Shown in pieces: positions 1 to 7,447 of a stretch of 16,001 bases of DNA. The notes below the pieces were generated by a model that did no database searches, was not told the origin of the DNA, and saw only the letters and a list, made by a program, of their open reading frames with translations. The first letter of the stretch is position 1, and each line of letters starts with the position of its first letter. The translations under genes were made by a program, and so were the position numbers. Origin of the DNA: Bacillota bacterium. GTDB lineage: Bacteria > Bacillota > Clostridia > Acetivibrionales > DSM-1351. The DNA is taken from positions 1-16,001 of the forward strand of contig JAEZUC010000060.1 in the NCBI GenBank assembly GCA_023443515.1, written 5' to 3'.

Positions 1-1
1 T

Positions 2-55
2 GCTGTTCATGCGGAAATGTATCCTCCTGATGTATATTTTGGTGTGGTAACTTAA
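2..55 (+). CDS. Possible C-terminal tail of an upstream gene (partial)
   Basis: The frame starting at base 2 is open from the window edge and stops at a TAA at 53-55, giving a 17-residue tail rich in V, Y and P that ends in GVVT. It would be the end of a gene beginning left of the window. Seventeen codons are too few to prove coding, and the 5' arm of the hairpin at 9-83 lies inside it. It could equally be non-coding sequence. Confidence 0.3.
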   Translation, partial: AVHAEMYPPDVYFGVVT

Positions 56-92
56 ACATACACTATGGATGCACTTTCCGCATTATTTTTTT
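9..92 (+). terminator. Long hairpin with T-run, probable rho-independent terminator
   Basis: ATGCGGAAA at 9-17 plus TGTATCC at 18-24 pairs with GGATGCA at 67-73 and TTTCCGCAT at 75-83, with one bulged C at 74 and one G-T pair. The right arm is followed directly by TATTTTTTTT. The loop is large, about 42 nt. It probably ends transcription from a gene left of the window before gpr. The 5' arm may overlap the end of that gene. Confidence 0.5.
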
Positions 93-172
93 ACTAATTG
101 TCACACATCTATTGTAATCCTACAAAACTGGATAAATTTGATTGTATGTTGATTGTACACCGCATTTTTATT

Positions 173-203
173 TGAATTTTAATACTAAAAATGTGACATT
201 TTG
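173..203 (+). promoter_or_regulatory. Tentative forespore (sigma-G-like) promoter for gpr
   Basis: TGAATT at 173-178 and CATTTTG at 197-203 are separated by 18 nt. This resembles the sigma-G arrangement known for spore genes (TGMATA, about 18 nt, CATNNTA), although the -10 match is imperfect. The assignment rests mainly on gpr being a forespore gene in known spore formers. The region is very AT-rich, so chance matches are likely. Confidence 0.28.
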
Positions 204-252
204 AAATAATATAAATGAATTTAATCAGTTTTAAATGAAAGGAAAATAATTT

Positions 253-1260
253 ATGATTAATTTGTCAAACAGGTATACAGACCTTGCAATTGAGGCACAT
301 GAGATATTTATGAACAGCAGTGAAGCAAAACAGCAGGCTCAGGAAGGCAAAACACCTCCGGGTGTGGTAATAGAAAATGCCGGAGACGAGGATGTGAAAA
401 TTACAAGAGTACGTATTACCTCACGTACGGGAGAAGCTTCTATCGGAAAGCCTATGGGTAATTATATTACTCTCGAGGTTCCTGAACTAAAGGATAATAA
501 TGAGGATGTAAACAAAAAAACAATTGATGTAATGGCAAAAGAATTAAGGGATATGCTGAAGCTAAAAGAAGGCTCTACCACACTGGTTATTGGATTGGGA
601 AACTGGAACGTTACTCCTGATGCGTTAGGCCCCAAGGTTGTTTCAAACCTGATGGTAACAAGGCACCTGCTTCAATATATACCTGAGCATGTTGATGAGG
701 GAGTTAGTCCTGTTTGTGCAATTTCTCCGGGAGTACTGGGAATAACCGGTATAGAGACAGGGGAAATTGTAAGAGGCGTTGTTGACAGACTTAAACCTGA
801 TGCTTTGATTGCGATAGATGCTCTTGCTGCAAGAAGCATGGAGAGGGTCAGTACTACCATTCAGATTGCAGATACGGGTATAGTGCCCGGAGGTGGAGTA
901 GGAAACAAGAGAATGGAGCTAAGTGAGCAGACTTTGGGTATGCCGGTGGTGGCTATAGGTGTGCCTACTGTAGTTGATGCGGCTACTTTGACAAATGATG
1001 CTATGGACCTTATAATTGACAGCCTTATGAATGAATCACCCAAGGACTCAAGTTTTTATAATACTCTAAAGGATATTGACCGTGACCAGAAGTATGAACT
1101 TATAAAGGAGGCTTTAAATCCCTTTGTAGGTCATCTTATTGTGACTCCTAAGGAAATAGATGATATCATCAGCCGTGTATCAAAGGTAGTGGCAAACGGG
1201 CTCAATATGGCTCTGCATCAGGGAATCACACTTAATGATGTAGGCAGATATATTAACTGA
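253..1260 (+). CDS. gpr: Germination protease Gpr (spore protease)
   Basis: This is the aspartic-type endoprotease (MEROPS A25) that degrades the small acid-soluble DNA-binding proteins of the spore core at germination, releasing amino acids and uncovering DNA. It is made as a zymogen in the forespore and self-processes near its N-terminus. At 335 residues it is close to the usual size of clostridial Gpr. Recognisable features are the TDLAIEA stretch at about residues 9-15, which resembles the SASP cleavage and self-processing site, the GLGNWNVTPDALGPK segment at about 114-128, the PDALIAIDALAARS segment at about 178-191, and the glycine-rich GIVPGGGVGNKR segment that follows. The ATG at 253 follows a GAAAGGA ribosome binding site at about 237-243. 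In many Clostridia spoIIP follows gpr; here an M50B-type protease gene follows instead. Identification is firm. Confidence 0.96.
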   Translation: MINLSNRYTDLAIEAHEIFMNSSEAKQQAQEGKTPPGVVIENAGDEDVKITRVRITSRTGEASIGKPMGNYITLEVPELKDNNEDVNKKTIDVMAKELRDMLKLKEGSTTLVIGLGNWNVTPDALGPKVVSNLMVTRHLLQYIPEHVDEGVSPVCAISPGVLGITGIETGEIVRGVVDRLKPDALIAIDALAARSMERVSTTIQIADTGIVPGGGVGNKRMELSEQTLGMPVVAIGVPTVVDAATLTNDAMDLIIDSLMNESPKDSSFYNTLKDIDRDQKYELIKEALNPFVGHLIVTPKEIDDIISRVSKVVANGLNMALHQGITLNDVGRYIN

Positions 1261-1274
1261 TATATATGAATATC

Positions 1275-1303
1275 TTCCCTTTTGCTACCTCTCGGGTTAT
1301 AAT
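1275..1303 (+). promoter_or_regulatory. Possible sigma-A promoter for the M50B gene
   Basis: A perfect TATAAT at 1298-1303 lies 17 nt after TTCCCT at 1275-1280, a weak -35 element. It sits in the gap between gpr and the next gene, about 47 nt before that start codon. It would let the following genes be expressed outside the forespore. Only the -10 is convincing. Confidence 0.38.
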
Positions 1304-1349
1304 TTTATTTAGGTGTTTTAACATTCACATTTCCCTTTAGGAGGTAAAA

Positions 1350-2054
1350 TTGAAGCAGACAGGAAGATTTTTGATAATATTCGGTTCACTTATGGTATTA
1401 TGGAATACATTTTTAGTAAAACCCATAAAGCTGTTTACTGTTTTTCTGCATGAATTGGGGCATGCATTTATGGCTATTGCCACCGGCAGCAGAATAACCG
1501 AGCTTAAAATATATTTTAATGAAAGCGGGCATGTCATGTCACTTCCCAAAAGCTGGTGGTCAGCCTTCCTTATTGCCAATGGAGGTTATTTGGGAAGTGT
1601 TCTTTTTGCCATTCTGATACTGGTTCTTAAAAATACCCGTTTCAGAAAATACATAATAGGTGTTACAGCCATTATATTTCTGGCATTTACCTTCAAATAT
1701 TCCGGAATTGCATCCTTTACAATGCTTTACTCGGTAATATTTGCTGTTTTTGCACTCATACTTTATATGATACAGAATGACACTCTTAACCAATGGGTAA
1801 TTGAGATAATTGGTATTGGAAGTGTTACATATGCAATATATGACACGCTGGTGGATACGGTTATTATGCAGCTGAATTATCAGTTTGGCCTGTTTAGAAT
1901 GGGCAGTATACCGGTAACCGATGCTGTTTCCTTGTCCAGACTTACTCACATCCCGGCTATAGTATGGGGCATGATTTGGGTAGGTATATCCATTTTTGCG
2001 GTGTATTCTGTTTTTTTAAAGAGCAACAGTAAACCTTCACGTAAAAGATATTGA
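1350..2054 (+). CDS. M50B-like membrane zinc metalloprotease
   Basis: This is a 234-residue polytopic membrane protein with the zinc-protease motif HELGH at residues 34-38, inside the N-terminal hydrophobic region. A conserved-looking NGGYLGS turn lies at about 70-76, followed by four or five further membrane segments up to residue about 225 and a short basic tail. The layout fits the peptidase M50B family (relatives of site-2 proteases), which cleaves or handles substrates within membranes; the substrate here is unknown. The YDTLVD stretch at about 163-168 could supply the third zinc-binding aspartate, but this is inference. The start is a TTG at 1350, chosen because a strong TAGGAGG lies at 1338-1344 with good spacing. 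No other sporulation-protease gene is visible next to it, so a spore role is only suggested by its position after gpr. Confidence 0.85.
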   Translation: MKQTGRFLIIFGSLMVLWNTFLVKPIKLFTVFLHELGHAFMAIATGSRITELKIYFNESGHVMSLPKSWWSAFLIANGGYLGSVLFAILILVLKNTRFRKYIIGVTAIIFLAFTFKYSGIASFTMLYSVIFAVFALILYMIQNDTLNQWVIEIIGIGSVTYAIYDTLVDTVIMQLNYQFGLFRMGSIPVTDAVSLSRLTHIPAIVWGMIWVGISIFAVYSVFLKSNSKPSRKRY

Positions 2055-2118
2055 TTATATACTGATAGGCAAATTTTAAAATGTTAACATAATTACACAC
2101 GACTATTCGGAGGGAAAT

Positions 2119-4089
2119 ATGGCAGATAAAATTCAATTAATGAAAGAAAAGATTGAAATACTTAACAGGGCAGCTAAAGCATATTATCAGGAAAATACTG
2201 AAATAATGCCCAATATAGAATACGACAGACTTTATGACGAATTATTGGAAATTGAAAAAGAAACAGGTGTTGTTTTGTCCAACAGTCCGTCTATTCATGT
2301 AGGATATGAACTTCTGAGCAATCTTCCTAAAGAACGTCATGAAAAATCCATGCTGTCTTTAGATAAGACCAAGGATGTTGGTGCATTAAAGGAATGGATA
2401 GGCAGTCAAAAGGGTATTCTTTCATGGAAACTTGACGGGCTTACTATTGTGCTGACTTATCAGGATGGGCATTTGGTAAAGGCGGTTACAAGAGGAAACG
2501 GTGAAGTGGGAGAGGTTATTACAAACAATGCAAAGGTATTCAGGAACCTACCGGTCACCATACCATACAAGGATACCTTGATTTTGCGTGGTGAAGCCGT
2601 TATCCGCTATTCAGATTTCATTAAAATAAATAACGAAATTGCAGATGTTGATGCAAAATATAAAAATCCCAGAAACCTGTGCAGTGGGTCTGTAAGACAG
2701 TTGAATAATAAGGTTACATCCGAAAGAAATGTTTATTTTTTTGCCTTTTCAGTGGTAAAAGCCGACGGTATTGAACTTGATAACTCCAGAGCTTCTCAAA
2801 TGAACTGGTTGAAGGATCAGGGCTTTGATGTAGTTGATTTTAAAGAGGTAACAAGTGCTGATATAGAAGGAACTGTTCAATGGTTTTCACAGAATATCGA
2901 AGGAAATGACTTGCCTTCAGACGGGTTGGTGCTTACCTTTGATAATATCGCCTACGGGGAGTCCTTGGGTTCTACCGCTAAATTCCCCAGAGATTCCATT
3001 GCTTTTAAATGGAGGGATGAAATCAAAGAAACTACCCTTCTGCACATTGAGTGGAGCGCTTCAAGAACCGGGTTGATAAATCCTATTGCCATTTTTGAAC
3101 CCGTTGAGCTTGAAGGTACCACCGTAAGCAGGGCCAGTATTCATAATCTAAGCATCATGGAAGGTCTGGAGCTTGGAATTGGTGATACCATAGGTGTTTA
3201 TAAAGCAAATATGATCATACCACAGATTTCTGAAAACCTCACCAGAAGCGGTATGGCTCCCATACCTGAAGAATGTCCTGTTTGTAAGGGCAAAACCGAA
3301 ATAAAGCAGGAAAGTGGTGTAAAAACATTATACTGTGTTAATAATGAGTGTCTTGCAAAGCAGATAAAGTCTTTTACCCATTTCGTCAGCAGAGATGCTA
3401 TGAATATAGAAGGTTTATCCGAGGCTACTTTGGAAAAATTAATTGCAAAAGGCTTAATAAAAGAGTTGGCAGACTTATTTCATATAGAAAAATACAAAAA
3501 TGAAATAATTGAGATGGAAGGCCTGGGTGAAAAATCCTTTAATAAATTGGTTGCATCCATAAATAGGGCCAGAAAAACTACAGCTGTAAGGCTTCTGTAC
3601 AGCCTTGGAATTCCCAATGTAGGTCTGTCAAATGCCAAACTTATATGCAAGTATTTTAAATACGATTGGGATAAAGTTGAGAATGCGGATTTTACCGAAC
3701 TGATTCAAATAGGCGGAATCGGTGATATTATGGCAGAATCCTTTATCAAATTTTTCGCCGATGAAAAAAAGAAAGTAATAGTTCATGATGTTTTAAAAGA
3801 AATTGAACTTGAAGAGATTCAGGTATCTCAATCGGAACAGATTTTTGAAAATATTAACTTCGTTATTACAGGTTCTGTGGAGAGGTTTAAAAACAGGGAT
3901 GAATTAAAGGATGTCATTGAAGAAAAAGGAGGAAAAGTAACGGGGTCAGTTACTTCCAAAACTAACTACCTGATAAACAATGATAATATGTCAAACTCAT
4001 CAAAGAATAAAAAAGCAAAAGATTTAAATATAAGCATTATAACTGAGGCGCAGTTCGTTGACTGGCTGAATAACGGGGTAAAGCCTTAA
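2119..4089 (+). CDS. ligA: NAD-dependent DNA ligase, divergent LigA type
   Basis: The product seals nicks in DNA using NAD+ as AMP donor. The full domain set is visible in 656 residues, close to the usual 660-680: an NMN-binding Ia-like start with EYDRLYDEL at about 34-42, the adenylation domain with the nucleotidyl lysine K104 in KLDG, an NPRNLCSGSVRQL stretch at about 184-196, an OB fold ending in GTTVSRASIHN, a four-cysteine zinc finger (CPVC, then CVNNEC), helix-hairpin-helix repeats, and a C-terminal BRCT domain over about the last 80 residues. Several normally strict positions are altered: the usual TRGDG is TRGNG, and the GEDVT-like stretch reads GEVIT. It may therefore be a second, accessory ligase of the kind found in some Clostridia rather than the essential copy. 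The start ATG follows GGAGGG at 2110-2115. Confidence 0.92.
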   Translation: MADKIQLMKEKIEILNRAAKAYYQENTEIMPNIEYDRLYDELLEIEKETGVVLSNSPSIHVGYELLSNLPKERHEKSMLSLDKTKDVGALKEWIGSQKGILSWKLDGLTIVLTYQDGHLVKAVTRGNGEVGEVITNNAKVFRNLPVTIPYKDTLILRGEAVIRYSDFIKINNEIADVDAKYKNPRNLCSGSVRQLNNKVTSERNVYFFAFSVVKADGIELDNSRASQMNWLKDQGFDVVDFKEVTSADIEGTVQWFSQNIEGNDLPSDGLVLTFDNIAYGESLGSTAKFPRDSIAFKWRDEIKETTLLHIEWSASRTGLINPIAIFEPVELEGTTVSRASIHNLSIMEGLELGIGDTIGVYKANMIIPQISENLTRSGMAPIPEECPVCKGKTEIKQESGVKTLYCVNNECLAKQIKSFTHFVSRDAMNIEGLSEATLEKLIAKGLIKELADLFHIEKYKNEIIEMEGLGEKSFNKLVASINRARKTTAVRLLYSLGIPNVGLSNAKLICKYFKYDWDKVENADFTELIQIGGIGDIMAESFIKFFADEKKKVIVHDVLKEIELEEIQVSQSEQIFENINFVITGSVERFKNRDELKDVIEEKGGKVTGSVTSKTNYLINNDNMSNSSKNKKAKDLNISIITEAQFVDWLNNGVKP

Positions 4090-4112
4090 GTAAAACATTG
4101 TAGATTGGTAAA

Positions 4113-4973
4113 ATGCTTGTATATCAAGTCAAAAGGAGCAATGCTTTAAATATGAAAAGTCCCAAGGCACAATATATAAAAATACAAAAGGGGTTAGGTA
4201 ATACAATAAAACTTGTACAATATAAATTTGTAAATAATATGTTACAATGGTATATTTGGAGATACGTTAGTAGGGTAAGTATTTTTTTGATTATACTGTA
4301 TTTGTATATATTTCATAATAATCAAGCATGGCAAATTTTAAATCAGCCTATTGTGTGGAAAGTAGCCCCTTTGCATTTGATTTGGGGAGTTTACATGATT
4401 ACTATGTTTTGGCATCTCTTTGCTAACTGGAGAATTACTATGGGTGGTAAAAAAGCGCACATAGAGTATTATAGAGAAGATGCTAGCTACGATAAAATTA
4501 AACTATTTGAATTTGTAAAAGATCAAAATTATAAAGCATGGATTATAGCACTTGTATGGGTAACTATAACTGTGGCTTTTGGAATGCTGTATTTATTTGG
4601 TGTAATAGCAGAATTAGATTTATTTATGTTGACTGCTTTTTATTATTTATGCGACTTGACATGTATATTATTCTTCTGCCCTTTTCAACATTACATGAAA
4701 AATCGCTGTTGTGTAAATTGTAGAATATTTGACTGGGGGCATTTTATGATGTTTACCCCAATGTTATTTATTAAAGATTTTTTCTCATGGACTTTATTTA
4801 TTGTCTCTATTATTATTTTAATCAGATGGGAACTCACATATGCTAGAAACCCTGAGCGTTTTTGGTCAGGCTCAAATGAAACTCTGCGTTGTGAAAACTG
4901 CCAGGATAAGTTATGTGAGATTAAACAGACGTATGTAATTAAAAATAAGCTTAATAAAAAAACAAGTGTGTAA
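4113..4973 (+). CDS. Multi-spanning membrane protein with cysteine pairs, unknown function
   Basis: This 286-residue protein is not assigned to a family I can name. It has about five hydrophobic segments, near residues 55-67, 88-106, 142-167, 170-192 and 210-240. Two cysteine groups stand out: CCVNC between the fourth and fifth segments, next to a CPFQH stretch, and CENCQDKLC after the last segment. They could bind zinc or iron or form redox pairs. The gene begins 23 nt after ligA and is probably co-transcribed with it. The start is uncertain. ATG 4113 has a poor ribosome binding site, while an in-frame ATG at 4152 has AAAAGGAG about 14 nt upstream, removing 13 residues. Its stop codon lies inside the long hairpin that follows. 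Confidence 0.75.
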   Translation: MLVYQVKRSNALNMKSPKAQYIKIQKGLGNTIKLVQYKFVNNMLQWYIWRYVSRVSIFLIILYLYIFHNNQAWQILNQPIVWKVAPLHLIWGVYMITMFWHLFANWRITMGGKKAHIEYYREDASYDKIKLFEFVKDQNYKAWIIALVWVTITVAFGMLYLFGVIAELDLFMLTAFYYLCDLTCILFFCPFQHYMKNRCCVNCRIFDWGHFMMFTPMLFIKDFFSWTLFIVSIIILIRWELTYARNPERFWSGSNETLRCENCQDKLCEIKQTYVIKNKLNKKTSV

Positions 4974-5030
4974 AATGGAAGAGGTTCAACTCATGTGTTA
5001 GACGGAGTTGAACCTCTTCCATTTTACACA
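4967..5030 (+). terminator. Perfect 26-bp inverted repeat, probable terminator at operon boundary
   Basis: Bases 4967-4992 are the exact reverse complement of 5005-5030, with a 12-nt loop. The inner stem (GGAAGAGGTTCAACTC and partner) is preceded by AAAA and followed by ATTTT, so it reads as a rho-independent terminator for the ligA-side genes. On the opposite strand a T-rich stretch (complement of the A-run at about 4956-4962) also follows it, so it may act in both directions. The stem begins within the last codons of the membrane protein gene. Such a long perfect stem is unusual for a simple terminator. Confidence 0.65.
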
Positions 5031-5164
5031 AAAAACGATGAATATTTAAAAAATCAAAATACCTTTCTAAGTAATATCATATTAGTTTTCCCTCTGACCT
5101 CCTACAAAAGATACTTATGGCGAAAAATGTAGAATATGAAGAAATTATGTAAATAATCATGGAA

Positions 5165-5193
5165 TTGACATTGTATTTATTCAGGCATAAAAT
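5165..5193 (+). promoter_or_regulatory. Sigma-A promoter of the SecA-radical SAM operon
   Basis: TTGACA at 5165-5170 matches the consensus -35 exactly, and TAAAAT at 5188-5193 follows after 17 nt. Transcription would begin near 5200, about 60 nt before the TTG start of the SecA-like gene. No other good promoter is seen in the short gaps to the giant FN3 gene, so this one could drive the whole operon. In the 289-nt intergenic gap I see only the hairpin at 4967-5030 and this promoter; 5031-5160 shows nothing recognisable. Confidence 0.72.
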
Positions 5194-5262
5194 GTAAATA
5201 CACTTTTACACATACATCATAGCGAACATACAAAAATATACTTTATAAAACTAGGTGAAAAC

Positions 5263-7407
5263 TTGTTAAACAGTGTAAAAAATCTACTTAATTCTTTACT
5301 TTTAAAAAAGTACTATAAAGAGCTACATAAAATAAAACTAAAGGTTTCAAAATTAAAAAAGAACCTTTGTTATTCAAATTTTGAGACAATAAATGAAGAA
5401 ATATTTAATGACAGGATTAAATTATTTGCATATATATACATAGTTGTTGAAAATGAACTTAAAATAAAAACCCACGACTTTCAATTGTTAGCCGCTTTGC
5501 TAATGTGCGACGGATATATAATAGACATGAAAACCGGTGAAGGCAAAACAATAACTTCTATATACACAACCATTTTTCTTTCAAAAAAAGGTCAGGTTCA
5601 TATTGTAACAGTAAATGATGTATTAGCAGAACGTGACTTTAACTATACTCTTCCTGTTTTAAGCAAATTCTGCATAGAATCAGGTGCAAACTCGGATTCT
5701 TGTGATAAACAAGCATTGTTAAAGTTAGATGTAATTTACACCTCTTCTACAGAAATCGTATTTGACTATTTAAGAACTATGCAAAACGGCAAAAGTATGC
5801 TTTTAAACCAAGTAATAATTGATGAGATTGATTACGTGCTTATTGATAATGCAAATTCAAAGTGCTCTATTTCAGAGACTGTTAATGAGGATAGCAGAAT
5901 AAAAGTATTCAGAAAAGCAACTGAAATAAGTGACAATTTAAAAGGAATTGAGGCTCAAAAGGATTGTTTAAAAACAGATAGTTTTATAGAAAGTACGGAA
6001 AATTATGATTATACCTATAGCTTTCATAATCATACGATAGATTTAAGCGATAATGGCGTAAAAAAGATTAAAGAGAGCTATGGAATAGATGTTTATTCTG
6101 ATAGCTTGTTTTTGGGTGCACTTTTATATTGTATAGAGGCGAAACATCTTTTTATTAAAGATGTGGACTATAAAATAACAGATGGAAGATTAAATATAAT
6201 TAATAAAGAAAACGGGAGACTCCTACAAAACTGTACATATTCAGATGAAATCCAGCTGGCATTGGAAATAAAGGAAAATTGTATTATATCAGGAGAAAAA
6301 TCGGATTCTGAAAATATACTGTACCAAATATTTTTTAAAAAGTACCGCTTTCTTACAGGTATGAGTGGAACTGCATACTTAGGCCGGGAAGAATTTAAAT
6401 TGATATTTAACAAGGATGTTACAGTGGTACCGATTCAAAGAAAAGTAAAGCGGATTGACCTGCCGGATATCATATTAAAAACAAAAGAAGACAAGTATGA
6501 TAAGCTGCTAAAACTTATGGAGACATATAGTGAAAGTAGAAATCCAATTGTAATTATCTGTGAATCTGACCTTGAGTCTGAAAAAGTTTATAAAATGATT
6601 AAGGATACGTATCATGTAAAACTGCTGAATAATAATACAGCTTTCGGGGAAGAGGAATATGTTGCTTCAGCAGGTGAAAAAGGAAGTATTCTTGTAACTA
6701 CAAACATGGTTGGTCGCGGTACTGATATAAAGATAAATAATGAAGTTGATTATGATGGTGGGCTGACTGTTGTTGTTATGAAGCGATATGCCAATAGAAG
6801 AATTGATGCTCAGGTAATGGGTAGAGCAGGGAGACAAGGTAATTCGGGACTAAGTCAATTTTTAGTTTCACTTGACGATGATATTTTCAAATATATTGAT
6901 AGTGGATTTATTACTAAGTTTACTAAACTCGATCAAAAGGTTTTCTCTTCATCTAAAGTTCAATCAAGGCTCAGAAAATTGGTAAAATTTACCCAGGATG
7001 TTATTTCGGCACAGCTTCTGGATTCAAGAACAAGAGAGTTCAATTTTGAAAGCATAATAGACGCTGTAAAAAGCTATTATTCAGGTAGTTACTTTATAGA
7101 TAGTTTTGTTAACGCTATCATAAATAAAGTTTCAATTAATTCTGAATTCTCAGAAAAATATAATAGTTTGGGTGAACAAGTATCAAAACTAATACTTATA
7201 GAATTGTATAAATACCTGTTTAAAAGCTTCTGGAGAGATTTTTCAATTTACTGTACAAATCTTAAACAGGACATTAACCTGAAGGTTATTGATAAAAACC
7301 ACATCTATACGGAATTCATAAATGAAATCAGCAAAGAAATTAAAAAAATTGAAACAGAATTAGAGGATGCTGTAATAAATGCATTTACTACAGTGAATCT
7401 GGTTTAA
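5263..7407 (+). CDS. SecA-like (accessory SecA2-type) translocase ATPase, shortened
   Basis: SecA motors push unfolded proteins through the SecYEG channel at the membrane. The motor core is clear: Walker A MKTGEGKT at residues 89-96, the DEAD-box-type DEID at 187-190, FDYLR at 167-171, GMSGTAYLGREEF at 366-378, TTNMVGRGTDIK at 479-490 and the arginine-finger region MGRAGRQG at 519-526. The protein has 714 residues, against roughly 800-900 for housekeeping SecA. The segment between the two motor halves and the C-terminal helical and scaffold regions are divergent, and the C-terminal zinc-binding CxC tail that contacts SecB or lipid is absent. This suggests an accessory SecA with a restricted substrate. 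It is the first gene behind the promoter at 5165, and the operon ends in a giant signal-less protein, its probable cargo. The start is TTG, supported by AGGTG at 5253-5257. No SecY2 or Asp genes are visible. Confidence 0.9.
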   Translation: MLNSVKNLLNSLLLKKYYKELHKIKLKVSKLKKNLCYSNFETINEEIFNDRIKLFAYIYIVVENELKIKTHDFQLLAALLMCDGYIIDMKTGEGKTITSIYTTIFLSKKGQVHIVTVNDVLAERDFNYTLPVLSKFCIESGANSDSCDKQALLKLDVIYTSSTEIVFDYLRTMQNGKSMLLNQVIIDEIDYVLIDNANSKCSISETVNEDSRIKVFRKATEISDNLKGIEAQKDCLKTDSFIESTENYDYTYSFHNHTIDLSDNGVKKIKESYGIDVYSDSLFLGALLYCIEAKHLFIKDVDYKITDGRLNIINKENGRLLQNCTYSDEIQLALEIKENCIISGEKSDSENILYQIFFKKYRFLTGMSGTAYLGREEFKLIFNKDVTVVPIQRKVKRIDLPDIILKTKEDKYDKLLKLMETYSESRNPIVIICESDLESEKVYKMIKDTYHVKLLNNNTAFGEEEYVASAGEKGSILVTTNMVGRGTDIKINNEVDYDGGLTVVVMKRYANRRIDAQVMGRAGRQGNSGLSQFLVSLDDDIFKYIDSGFITKFTKLDQKVFSSSKVQSRLRKLVKFTQDVISAQLLDSRTREFNFESIIDAVKSYYSGSYFIDSFVNAIINKVSINSEFSEKYNSLGEQVSKLILIELYKYLFKSFWRDFSIYCTNLKQDINLKVIDKNHIYTEFINEISKEIKKIETELEDAVINAFTTVNLV

Positions 7408-7447
7408 TGACTGCAAAAATCTAAATAATGATGAAGGATGTGTATAG

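Noticed and set aside
1560..1949. A 129-codon minus-strand frame opposite the M50B gene
   Set aside because: It is antisense to a clearly coding membrane protease and shows no recognisable motif or ribosome binding site.
5031..5160. Possible small gene or RNA between the hairpin and the promoter
   Set aside because: No frame with a ribosome binding site and no recognisable RNA fold was seen.
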